Source: Comamonas halotolerans
GTDB taxonomy: Bacteria > Pseudomonadota > Gammaproteobacteria > Burkholderiales > Burkholderiaceae_C
Direction: 5' to 3'
Assembly: GCF_030162935.1 (NCBI RefSeq)
Contig: NZ_JASAUZ010000023.1
Coordinates: 186,001-250,000 of the forward strand
Length of the DNA: 64,000 nucleotides
This document shows, in pieces, positions 17,573 through 25,723 of this stretch (position 1 is its first letter; the number at the start of each line of letters is the position of its first letter). The notes under the pieces are model-generated. The model was not told the origin of the DNA, searched no databases, and was given only the letters and a program-made list of their open reading frames with translations. A program made the position numbers and the translations under genes.

Positions 17573-19065
17573 AAGCGCTCATTGCCACATGGCCACGGCG
17601 GATCATAGTCTCTTTAATCATTATTTTTTTAAGCATGGGCCTCATGCTGGCATGGCTGCTTTATGCAGGCCATGGTTCTTTAGACAGTTATGGAGATGAA
17701 GAGCTGATGAAAAAACTCATACATTTACCCACCATTGTGGGAGCAGCCTTTTTAACCTTGAGCAGTATTTTTATGCTGCATTCTGCCCAGGCCGCAGCAC
17801 GTGTTCCACAAGAAGCAGCAAACACAAGTAATGCACAATCAGCAGGCAATGCCCAGCCCTTCAAGGCGCAGGTGGTTGGCCTGCAATGGATGAATCCCTT
17901 GCAGCGGCGCGACTACCCCACGCAATGGCAACTGTTATGGACACAGGGCCTGGTTCAGCCCAATAAAAATGATGACATGGTGAAGGCCAATCCGAAGAAG
18001 TTTAAAACCCTTCAGCCTGTGGCCATTGTGGCTTTCGGAAATTATGGGAAAGAAACATTCAAAGGCTTTTATTATAAATATATTAGAAAAATGCTTGGAT
18101 ATTTCCGTAATAGATATTTTATGAATTCTGATTATTTCTATACCGTTGCCCCGAAGAATAACAAAGAATGGCGTGAGCTGGCGGGCACCCACATTGAATT
18201 TGCTATTCCAGAAAAAAAATTAGACCTGGAGGAATCAAAAGATCGCTTACGCCAACAATTTCTCAGCACCTTTGATATAGGCAACCCTGGTTTCAAAACA
18301 CTCTGGACCAAAAGCACACCGCCCGATATCCACATCACCCAAGGCGGCCCCAACGCAGGCTTTACGTCCTTAAATGCCGCGCTGGAATATTTGCAGGCCC
18401 ACCCCCAAGAAAGCGTCTGGGCCATGAACTGGGATGCGCCCAGTTTCCCGCCTGAAGACGAGCAAATGAACGAAAACATGGCCTTGCTCATTCTGGCTGG
18501 CCCCGAGCTGCAAACGGGCCGCCGCCCCCTGGCCTGGATTGGCAAGGCTGCCACCGCCCAAACCCAAGACTTTGAAGCCCAGCCCGGCACCACCCGCGCT
18601 GTGCAGGCCTGGAAGGCCGCCATTGATGGCGCCGCCCACAACGCGGGCCTGAGCACCGCAGACATTGGCTTCACCATTCACGATGCAGGCAAAGGCTCAG
18701 ACGCTGCTTCTCAGCGGCTGGCCCCGCTCAGCCGCAGCTTGACCGAAGTCCTGCCCGAGTTTGACTTCAGCCAGCACACCTTCAACACCGCAGGCCTGCT
18801 GGGTGACATGGGCGCTGGCACAGCCCTGACCAATGTGGCCCTGGCCATTGGCCGCGCCAACCACCTGGGCGTCAATGTGCTGGTGGCTGGCACCACCCAT
18901 GCCAACCAGCCCACCGCCGTGGTCGTGGTGCCGCCCGCCGAACTCACCCCCATCAACCCCAACAAAGACTGGTTCCGCGCACGCGGAGAAAACAACGCCT
19001 ACTTGCCCTGGTGGGGCCTGCGCCATGAGAAAGTGGGTAAGTTCATGCAGGGCTACTCTGAATAA
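17569..19065 (+). CDS. DUF2875/Tla3-like protein, copy 1, transmembrane-anchored
   Basis: 498 aa. Two N-terminal hydrophobic helices (residues ~10-34 and ~47-67) anchor it in the inner membrane. The large domain (from FKAQVVGLQWMNPLQRRDYP, ~97 onward) is shared with the two following genes. This family accompanies Tle3 effectors; in Pseudomonas aeruginosa a DUF2875 protein is reported as the Tle3 adaptor (Tla3) beside a separate immunity protein. Residues ~140-200 are AT-rich and differ between copies, whereas the C-terminal ~280 residues are nearly identical. The C-terminal half (FNTAGLLGDMGAGTALTNVA, then LVAGTTHANQPTAVVVV) recalls the last part of thiolase/ketosynthase folds without catalytic His or Cys. 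It starts inside the effector stop codon. Whether it is adaptor, immunity protein or both is open. Confidence 0.82.
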   Translation: MKALIATWPRRIIVSLIIIFLSMGLMLAWLLYAGHGSLDSYGDEELMKKLIHLPTIVGAAFLTLSSIFMLHSAQAAARVPQEAANTSNAQSAGNAQPFKAQVVGLQWMNPLQRRDYPTQWQLLWTQGLVQPNKNDDMVKANPKKFKTLQPVAIVAFGNYGKETFKGFYYKYIRKMLGYFRNRYFMNSDYFYTVAPKNNKEWRELAGTHIEFAIPEKKLDLEESKDRLRQQFLSTFDIGNPGFKTLWTKSTPPDIHITQGGPNAGFTSLNAALEYLQAHPQESVWAMNWDAPSFPPEDEQMNENMALLILAGPELQTGRRPLAWIGKAATAQTQDFEAQPGTTRAVQAWKAAIDGAAHNAGLSTADIGFTIHDAGKGSDAASQRLAPLSRSLTEVLPEFDFSQHTFNTAGLLGDMGAGTALTNVALAIGRANHLGVNVLVAGTTHANQPTAVVVVPPAELTPINPNKDWFRARGENNAYLPWWGLRHEKVGKFMQGYSE

Positions 19066-19151
19066 ATAGAGCGTCAAAGAAAGCGTAAAACATGCATGCG
19101 CCGCAGCCCCCAACCCAACCCCAAAATCAAGCCATAAGCAACGTGGGAAAC

Positions 19152-20480
19152 ATGCGCAGCGTGGGCAAATATGCCACCCTGCTGATGGCGGGGCTGCTGC
19201 CTCTATGGCTGATGGGCTGCGCTGCCCCCAGCCCCAAGCCCGAACCCACGGAGGCCTTTGACCCCAATCTGCCCTTCAAAGCGCAAGTGATTGGCCTGCA
19301 ATGGCTGAATCCCTTGCAACGGCGCGACTACCCCACGCAGTGGCAATTGCTATGGACGCAGGGCCTGGTTCAGCCCAATAAAAATGATGACATGGTAAAG
19401 GCTGAACCGAAAAATTTCACATCCGTTCAGTCTGTGGCGGGCATTGCCTCTGGAAACAAAGGAGAAGAATCATTTATAGGATTTTACGAAAAGTATGTTA
19501 CAAAGTTTCTAAGCTATTTTAGAGACATATACTTTATGAACTCTAATTATTTTTATACCGTAGCCCCGAAGAATAAAAAAGAATGGCGCGAGCTGGCGGG
19601 CACCCATATTGAGTTTGCCATTCCAGAAAAAAGATTAGACCTGGAGGAATCCAGAGAGTATTTACGCAAAGAGTTTATTGATACATTTGATATTGGCAAC
19701 CCTGGTTTCAAAACACTCTGGACCAAAAGCACACCACCCGATATCCACATCACCCAAGGCGGCCCCAACGCAGGCTTTTCTTCCTTAAATGCCGCGCTGG
19801 AATATTTGCAGGCCCACCCCCAAGAAAGCGTCTGGGCCATGAACTGGGATGCGCCCAGTTTTCCTCCTAAGGATGCGCAGATAAACGAAAACATGGCCTT
19901 GCTTATTCTGGCTGGCCCCGAGCTGCAAACTGGCCGCCGCCCTCTGGCCTGGATTGGCAAGGCAGCCACCGCCCACACCCAAGACTTTGAGGCCCAGCCC
20001 GGCACCACCCGCGCTGTGCAGGCCTGGAAGGCCGCCATTGATGCTGCCGCCCACAACGCGGGCCTGAGCACCGCAGACATTGGCTTCACCATTCACGATG
20101 CAGGCAAAGGCTCAGACGCTGCTTCTCAGCGGCTGGCCCCGCTCAGCCGCAGCTTGACCGAAGTCCTGCCCGAGTTTGACTTCAGCCAGCACACCTTCAA
20201 CACCGCAGGCCTGCTGGGTGACATGGGCGCTGGCACAGCCCTGACCAATGTGGCCCTGGCCATTGGCCGCGCCAACCACCTGGGCGTCAATGTGCTGGTG
20301 GCTGGCACCACCCATGCCAACCAGCCCACCGCCGTGGTCGTGGTGCCGCCCGCCGAACTCACCCCCATCAACCCCAACAAAGACTGGTTCCGCGCACGCG
20401 GAGAAAACAACGCCTACTTGCCCTGGTGGGGCCTGCGCCATGAGAAAGTGGGTAAGTTCATGCAGGGCTACTCTGAATAA
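19152..20480 (+). CDS. DUF2875/Tla3-like protein, copy 2, predicted lipoprotein
   Basis: 442 aa from the ATG at 19152, which is preceded by GTGGGAA and gives a lipoprotein signal (MRSVGKYATLLMAG, lipobox LMGC, Cys about residue 22). The frame is open 20 codons further, to an ATG at 19092; that start would put a Pro/Gln-rich stretch ahead of the signal, so I prefer the internal one. The mature domain is the same as copy 1 and nearly identical from the WTKSTPPDIHITQGGPNAGF segment to the end. The divergent part is nt ~19395-19580 (AEPKNFTSVQSVAGIASGNK versus ANPKKFKTLQPVAIVAFGNY in copy 1). As a lipoprotein it would sit outside the cytoplasm, as expected for immunity against a periplasmic phospholipase. 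The preceding spacer is repeated before copy 3. Confidence 0.82.
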   Translation: MRSVGKYATLLMAGLLPLWLMGCAAPSPKPEPTEAFDPNLPFKAQVIGLQWLNPLQRRDYPTQWQLLWTQGLVQPNKNDDMVKAEPKNFTSVQSVAGIASGNKGEESFIGFYEKYVTKFLSYFRDIYFMNSNYFYTVAPKNKKEWRELAGTHIEFAIPEKRLDLEESREYLRKEFIDTFDIGNPGFKTLWTKSTPPDIHITQGGPNAGFSSLNAALEYLQAHPQESVWAMNWDAPSFPPKDAQINENMALLILAGPELQTGRRPLAWIGKAATAHTQDFEAQPGTTRAVQAWKAAIDAAAHNAGLSTADIGFTIHDAGKGSDAASQRLAPLSRSLTEVLPEFDFSQHTFNTAGLLGDMGAGTALTNVALAIGRANHLGVNVLVAGTTHANQPTAVVVVPPAELTPINPNKDWFRARGENNAYLPWWGLRHEKVGKFMQGYSE

Positions 20481-20569
20481 ATAGAGCGTCAAAGAAAGCG
20501 TACAACATGCATGCGCCCAAGCAGCCCCCAACCCAACCCCAAACTCAAGCCATAAGCACAGTGGGAAAC

Positions 20570-21898
20570 ATGCGCAACGTGGGCAAATATGCCACCGTGC
20601 TGATGGCGGGGCTGCTGCCTCTATGGCTGATGGGCTGCGCTGCCACCAGCCCCACGCCCGAACCCACACAGGCCTTTGACCCCAATCTGCCCTTCAAGGC
20701 GCAAGTGGTTGGCCTGCAATGGATGAACCCCTTGCAGCGGCGCGATTACCCCACGCAATGGCAAGTGCTATGGACACAGGGCCTGGTTCAGCCCAATCAA
20801 AATGATGACATGGTAAAGGCCAATCCGAAGAAATATAAAACCCTTCAGCCTGTGGCCATTGTGGCTTTCGGAAATTATGGAGAAGAATCATTTAGAGGAT
20901 TTTATAGAAAATATATTACAGAGGTTCTAAGTTATTTTAGAAACAGATACTTCATGAATTCTGGCTATTTTTATACCGTTGCCCCTAAAAATAATAAAGA
21001 ATGGCGTGAACTGGCTGGCACCCATATTGAATTTGCCATTCCAGAAAAAAGATTAGACCTGGAGGAATCCAGAGATTATTTACGCAAGCAATTCCTCAGC
21101 ACCTTTGATATCGGTAACCCTCATTTCAAAACACTCTGGACCAAAAGCACACCACCCGATATCCACATCACCCAAGGTGGACCCAATGCAGGCTTTACTT
21201 CCTTAAATGCCGCACTGGATTATTTGCAGGCCCACCCCCAAGAAAGCGTCTGGGCCATGAACTGGGATGCGCCCAGTTTCCCGCCTGAAGACGAGCAAAT
21301 GAACGAAAACATGGCCTTGCTTATTCTGGCTGGCCCCGAGCTGCAAACGGGCCGCCGCCCCCTGGCCTGGATTGGCAAGGCAGCCACCGCCCACACCCAA
21401 GACTTTGAGGCCCAGCCCGGCACTACCCGCGCCGTGCAGGCCTGGAAGGCCGCCATTGATGCCGCCGCCCACAACGCGGGCCTGAACACCGCAGACATTG
21501 GCTTCACCATTCACGATGCAGGCAAAGGCTCAGACGCTGCTTCTCAGCGGCTGGCCCCGCTCAGCCGCAGCTTGACCGAAGTCCTGCCCGAGTTTGATTT
21601 CAGCCAGCACACCTTCAACACCGCAGCCCTGCTGGGTGACATGGGCGCTGGCACAGCCCTGACCAATGTGGCCCTGGCCATTGGCCGCGCCAATCACCTG
21701 GGCGTCAATGTGCTGGTGGCTGGCACCACCCATGCCAGCCAGCCCACCGCCGTGGTCGTGGTGCCGCCCGCTGAGCTCACCCCCATCGACCCCGACAAAG
21801 ACTGGTTCCGCGCACGCGGAGAAAACAACGCCTACCTGCCCTGGTGGGGTCTGCGCCATGAGAAAGTGGGTAAGTTCATGCAGGGCTACTCTGAATAA
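20570..21898 (+). CDS. DUF2875/Tla3-like protein, copy 3, predicted lipoprotein
   Basis: 442 aa from ATG 20570 (an alternative in-frame ATG is at 20507). The lipoprotein signal is nearly the same as copy 2 (MRNVGKYATVLMAG, LMGC). The divergent segment (nt ~20813-20995) resembles copy 1 in its first part (ANPKKYKTLQPVAIVAFGNY) but has its own residues after it (GFYRKYITEVLSYFRNR). This mosaic suggests gene conversion between copies. C-terminal differences are few (for example HASQ for HANQ, PIDPDKDW for PINPNKDW). It is followed after 12 bases by the PAAR gene. The likely role is as for copy 2. Confidence 0.82.
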   Translation: MRNVGKYATVLMAGLLPLWLMGCAATSPTPEPTQAFDPNLPFKAQVVGLQWMNPLQRRDYPTQWQVLWTQGLVQPNQNDDMVKANPKKYKTLQPVAIVAFGNYGEESFRGFYRKYITEVLSYFRNRYFMNSGYFYTVAPKNNKEWRELAGTHIEFAIPEKRLDLEESRDYLRKQFLSTFDIGNPHFKTLWTKSTPPDIHITQGGPNAGFTSLNAALDYLQAHPQESVWAMNWDAPSFPPEDEQMNENMALLILAGPELQTGRRPLAWIGKAATAHTQDFEAQPGTTRAVQAWKAAIDAAAHNAGLNTADIGFTIHDAGKGSDAASQRLAPLSRSLTEVLPEFDFSQHTFNTAALLGDMGAGTALTNVALAIGRANHLGVNVLVAGTTHASQPTAVVVVPPAELTPIDPDKDWFRARGENNAYLPWWGLRHEKVGKFMQGYSE

Positions 21899-21910
21899 GA
21901 AAGACGAACT

Positions 21911-22174
21911 ATGCGAGGAATCATTCGGGTGGGCGATGCCACCAGCCATGGCGGCAAAGTCATTGCAGGCGCACCCCACAGCACAGTTATGGAACGGCCA
22001 GTGGCAAGACTGGGAGATTTGTGTGTATGCCCCATGAAAGGCCACAAAGCCTGTGTAATTGCGGAAGGCGATCCGTCATTTCTGGTGGATGGAAAGCCTG
22101 CGGCATTTGACGGGCACAAGACCTCTTGTGGAGCCTCGCTGATCTCCAGCATGCCAAGCTCAGCGCGAGATTAA
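21911..22174 (+). CDS. PAAR domain protein (T6SS spike tip)
   Basis: 87 aa, a stand-alone PAAR protein. The pattern MRGIIRVGDATSHGGKVIAG, then ARLGDLCVCPMKGH, then VDGKPAAFDGHKTSCGASLI shows the PAAR repeats and the His/Cys positions (H13, C39/C41, H45, H76, C80 approximately) expected for the metal site that sharpens the VgrG spike. It closes the effector operon, 12 bases after the third DUF2875 gene, with AAGACGAAC as a weak ribosome binding site. The island thus encodes spike, tip and cargo together. Confidence 0.95.
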   Translation: MRGIIRVGDATSHGGKVIAGAPHSTVMERPVARLGDLCVCPMKGHKACVIAEGDPSFLVDGKPAAFDGHKTSCGASLISSMPSSARD

Positions 22175-22269
22175 GCCGTACTCATAAGCACGCCAGGCAT
22201 TGCGGCTGTGCGTACAGCCCCTCCTTGCCGAACATGCCTGATGCTTGGCGTTTGGCGCACTGCACTGCG

Positions 22270-23139
22270 TCAAGCCAGCGCAGTCAGCGGGTACTGCCCA
22301 CTGAGTATTGGCCCGCACAGAATGCGGTAGCCATCGGCATCAAACCCGGCGGCCACTGTGGCCAGTTTGCGTGCAGCACGCAGATCAGGCGCGCTGCCCA
22401 GATAGCACCAGTTGCGCACCACATGCAACTGACGCAGATCGCTGCAGCGCTCCTCCAGCGCCACTGCGCCTGCGTGCGGCCACACGGCTACACGCAACTG
22501 TTCGAGTGCGCTGCGCAGACGCTCATCGTGCAATTGCTCACTTTCTTTGCCGCAACATGCTCCGGCACAGCGCTTGACCATATGGCGAAAACACGGACGC
22601 CTCGGTGCGATGCGTTCCAGCCCCAAGCGCCCACTGCAAAGCTGAAACTGGTCGGCTAGCGTGCGCACCGCTTCCAAAGCGGCTTGGCGGCTCGCAAACA
22701 GACCAAAAAGACCTTCAGCGCGTGCGAAGTCCATGTCACGCGAGAACACCACCTCTGGAATGCCCTGCTTCAGTTGCAGGCTGCATAACTGTTTGTTGCG
22801 CCGTAGTTTTTTATTGAACAGCGGTTGCTGCTGTTTGATCATTTGCGCTTCCAGCAACTGCGCCCCCAGGTCACCCGCTGTGCGGATAAAAGTGATGTGC
22901 GAGGCTTGCTGCAGCATGCGCGCCTCATTGGCGTTGCGCAGGTGAGAGAGAATGCGTGCGCGCAGGTTGATGCTTTTACCGATATACAGGGGCAGAAGAC
23001 CATCGGGCGCATGGAAGGTGTAGACCCCGGGCGCTGCTGGCAGCCCAGGCAGGGATGCGCGCAGATGCTCGGGATAACTGCCTGCCATCCCGGTTGATAG
23101 GTCTTGCCCTCTTGCTCCCCCCTGCGTTTGCGGTGCCAT
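22270..23139 (-). CDS. cho: Excinuclease Cho (UvrC homologue, GIY-YIG nuclease)
   Basis: 289 aa. The GIY-YIG nuclease domain is at residues ~28-110 (GVYTFHAP, then LYIGKSINLRARILSHLRN), followed by a UvrC-like linker with conserved cysteines (CFRHMVKRCAGACCGKES). It lacks the UvrC C-terminal endonuclease and HhH domains. The length matches Cho, which makes the 3' incision in nucleotide excision repair with UvrAB. The frame is open 39 codons upstream; the ATG at 23139 was chosen because those codons are Cys/His-rich and unlike the family. It is convergent with the PAAR gene and divergent from the LysR gene at 23267. Confidence 0.87.
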   Translation of the reverse strand: MAPQTQGGARGQDLSTGMAGSYPEHLRASLPGLPAAPGVYTFHAPDGLLPLYIGKSINLRARILSHLRNANEARMLQQASHITFIRTAGDLGAQLLEAQMIKQQQPLFNKKLRRNKQLCSLQLKQGIPEVVFSRDMDFARAEGLFGLFASRQAALEAVRTLADQFQLCSGRLGLERIAPRRPCFRHMVKRCAGACCGKESEQLHDERLRSALEQLRVAVWPHAGAVALEERCSDLRQLHVVRNWCYLGSAPDLRAARKLATVAAGFDADGYRILCGPILSGQYPLTALA

Positions 23140-23266
23140 GCATGCATTCTTGCGTGAATACGTAGGACTCACATGTGCAGGCGCGAAAGACCAGACTATG
23201 TTTGTAGCTGTACCCACAAGACATACGTGCCCTGCCCAGGGTGTGTGACATTGCAAGGCAAGAACT

Positions 23267-24205
23267 ATGGAATTGCGCCAGTTGCGCTACTTTGTGCGCG
23301 TGGTGGAGCTTGGCTCCATGAGCCGCGCTGCCATGGATTTGAACATGGTGCAGTCGGCACTGAGCCAGCAGATCAGCCGCCTGGAAAGCGAGCTGAGTAC
23401 CCGCTTGCTGCAACGCACCAGCAAAGGCACGGTGCCCACCGAGGCAGGCATTGCTTTTTTCCATGAGGCACAGCTGACGCTCAGGCATTCGGAGCAGGCC
23501 ATTCGCGCAGCGCAGCAGGCGCGGCTGTCTGGAGCCGTCAGCATCGGGCTGTCACCCACGATTGCCTCGGTGCTGGGTCTGCCGCTGATGAAGGCCATGC
23601 GGGAGCGCTACCCCGATGTGCGCTTGCACATGGTCTCTGCGCTGTCGGGCCACCTGGCCAGCTTGCTCAATGCGCGCCAGCTGGATCTGGCCATTTTGTT
23701 TGATGACCAGGGAGCAAGGCGCTGGAGTGTGCAACCCTTGCTGGAAGAAAAGCTCTACCTCATCCAGTCCAAGCACCAGCCTGTCTGCCCACATACCGAA
23801 ACCACCACCCTGGCCCAGTTGCGTGGTGTACCCATGATCCTGCCTTCCGGCAGCCATGGCCTGCGCTACTCCATCGTCACCGCATTTGCCCATGCGGGCA
23901 TCCCGCTGAACATGGCCCTGGAAATTGATGGCCTGCCCTTGCTGATGGAAGCTGTGATGGCCGGCATGGGTGCCACGGTGCAGCCGTGGTCGGCAGTCAA
24001 ACTGCACCACGCCACGCAGCAAGAGTTTGTGTGGTCAGAGATTATTGACGGGCAGGTGCGCCGCCCGGCCATGCTCTGTGGCCTGTCCGAAGACGAGCTT
24101 TCTCCTGCCGCACTGGCTGCGCGGGTAGTGTTGATGGACTGTGCCCAGCAACTGGTGCAAAGCGGTGTCTGGGCGGGTGCAACGCTGTGCCATCACAAAA
24201 ACTGA
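23267..24205 (+). CDS. LysR regulator of the tricarballylate cluster (TcuR-like)
   Basis: 312 aa LysR-type regulator. The DNA-binding domain is residues ~1-60 (ELRQLRYFVRVVELGSMSRA, SALSQQISRLESEL), and the effector domain starts with GAVSIGLSP. It lies immediately upstream of and in line with tcuA and tcuB, which fits TcuR, the activator of tricarballylate genes in enterobacteria. The start ATG 23267 matches the usual LysR N-terminus. The inducer is probably tricarballylate or a related tricarboxylate (inference from context). Confidence 0.82.
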   Translation: MELRQLRYFVRVVELGSMSRAAMDLNMVQSALSQQISRLESELSTRLLQRTSKGTVPTEAGIAFFHEAQLTLRHSEQAIRAAQQARLSGAVSIGLSPTIASVLGLPLMKAMRERYPDVRLHMVSALSGHLASLLNARQLDLAILFDDQGARRWSVQPLLEEKLYLIQSKHQPVCPHTETTTLAQLRGVPMILPSGSHGLRYSIVTAFAHAGIPLNMALEIDGLPLLMEAVMAGMGATVQPWSAVKLHHATQQEFVWSEIIDGQVRRPAMLCGLSEDELSPAALAARVVLMDCAQQLVQSGVWAGATLCHHKN

Positions 24206-24295
24206 TACCCCCTTCGCTTCTGCCCCCTGCCTAGCGGCGAATGCTTTCCCTACAGTCAAAACTCCCCACGAGTGAGACTGCAAGGAGAGAGATTC

Positions 24296-25720
24296 ATGGA
24301 CACCGATGTTCTGGTCATCGGTGGTGGCAACGCCGCCCTGTGCGCCGCCCTGATGGCGCGCGAAGCAGGTGCCCGCGTGCTGCTGCTGGAGTCCGCACAG
24401 CGCGCCTGGCGCGGCGGCAACTCCGCCCACACCCGCAACCTGCGCTGCATGCACGATGCACCGCAAGATGTGCTGGTTGAGGCTTACCCCGAAGAAGAAT
24501 ACTGGCAAGACCTGCTGAAGGTGACTGGCGGGATCACCAACGAGCAGCTGGCGCGCATGGTAATTCGTGCGTCATCCACCTGCCGCAACTGGATGCGCAA
24601 ACATGGTGTGCACTTTCAGCCACCGCTGTCCGGGGCCTTGCATGTGGCACGCACGAATGCGTTTTTCATGGGGGGTGGCAAAGCGCTGGTCAATGCCTAC
24701 TACCGCAGCGCAGAAGCGCTGGGTGTGGAGGTTCGCTACGAGTCGCCCGTGGACAAGCTGGAAATTGAGGATGGCGTGTTCAAAGCCGCCTATGTCAAGG
24801 GCCAGCGCATCACGGCCAAGAGCTGTGTGCTGGCTGCGGGTGGCTTTGAATCCAACCGCGAATGGCTGCGCGAGGCCTGGGGTCAGAACGAGCGCGGCGA
24901 ATGGCCTGCGGACAACTTTCTCATCCGGGGCACCGCCTTCAATATGGGCGTGTTGCTCAAGCACATGCTGTACGAACAAAAAGCCGACAGCCTGGGCGAC
25001 CCCACCCAGGCCCACATGGTGGCCATTGATGCGCGTGCGCCGCTGTACGACGGAGGTATCTGCACACGCATTGACTGTGTCTCGCTGGGTGTGGTGGTCA
25101 ACCGCGATGCCGAGCGCTTTTATGACGAGGGCGAAGACTTCTGGCCCAAGCGTTACGCCATCTGGGGCCGACTGGTGGCCCAGCAGCCCGGCCAGATTGC
25201 GTATTCGATCATCGACAGCAAAGCCATTGGCCGCTTCATGCCCCCCGTATTCCCCGGCGTGAAGGCCGACAGCCTGCCCGAACTGGCCCAGAAGCTGGGC
25301 CTGGATGTGGATACCTTCATGCGCACCCTCAACGCCTACAACAGCGCCTGCAAGGTGGGCACGTTTGATCACACGGCGCTGGACGACTGCCACACAGAAA
25401 ACCTGCTTCCAGCCAAAACCCACTGGGCGCGCCCCATCGACACAGGCCCCTTTTACGGCTATGCGCTGCGCCCCGGTGTGACGTTCACCTACCTTGGCCT
25501 GAAGGTGGACGACACCGCTGCGGTGCGCTTTGACAACCAACCCAGCCGCAACCTGTTTGTGGCGGGCGAAATGATGGCCGGCAACGTGCTGGGCAAGGGC
25601 TACACCGCGGGTGTGGGCATGTCGATTGGCACGGCCTTTGGCCGCATTGCAGGGCGCAATGCCGCCCTGGCTGCGGCAGGCAAGGACGCCGAGCACGGCG
25701 CTGTGAAAGATGAGGTGTAA
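24296..25720 (+). CDS. tcuA: FAD-dependent tricarballylate dehydrogenase TcuA
   Basis: 474 aa flavoprotein of the fumarate reductase/succinate dehydrogenase flavoprotein family. The N-terminal dinucleotide fold is DVLVIGGGNAALCAALMARE (residues ~4-23), with LLLESA ending the second strand. Further family segments are VLAAGGFESNREW and, at the C-terminus, FVAGEMMAGNVLGKGYTAG, which forms part of the FAD site. It oxidises tricarballylate to cis-aconitate. AAGGAG at 24282-24287 precedes the ATG at 24296. The tcuB start follows the stop codon after three bases. Confidence 0.88.
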   Translation: MDTDVLVIGGGNAALCAALMAREAGARVLLLESAQRAWRGGNSAHTRNLRCMHDAPQDVLVEAYPEEEYWQDLLKVTGGITNEQLARMVIRASSTCRNWMRKHGVHFQPPLSGALHVARTNAFFMGGGKALVNAYYRSAEALGVEVRYESPVDKLEIEDGVFKAAYVKGQRITAKSCVLAAGGFESNREWLREAWGQNERGEWPADNFLIRGTAFNMGVLLKHMLYEQKADSLGDPTQAHMVAIDARAPLYDGGICTRIDCVSLGVVVNRDAERFYDEGEDFWPKRYAIWGRLVAQQPGQIAYSIIDSKAIGRFMPPVFPGVKADSLPELAQKLGLDVDTFMRTLNAYNSACKVGTFDHTALDDCHTENLLPAKTHWARPIDTGPFYGYALRPGVTFTYLGLKVDDTAAVRFDNQPSRNLFVAGEMMAGNVLGKGYTAGVGMSIGTAFGRIAGRNAALAAAGKDAEHGAVKDEV

Positions 25721-25723
25721 GCC

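Larger units (their letters stand above)
17569..21898 (+). repeat. Threefold tandem gene repeat (period ~1.415 kb)
   Basis: Three direct repeats cover the DUF2875 genes. The C-terminal ~830 bp of each unit (for example 18289-19065, 19704-20480, 21123-21898) and the intergenic spacer (GAATAAATAGAGCGTCAAAG at about 19059-19078 and 20474-20493) are almost unchanged. The third unit ends differently and leads into the PAAR gene. The identity of the spacers shows recent tandem duplication of a whole gene plus spacer. Confidence 0.92.
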
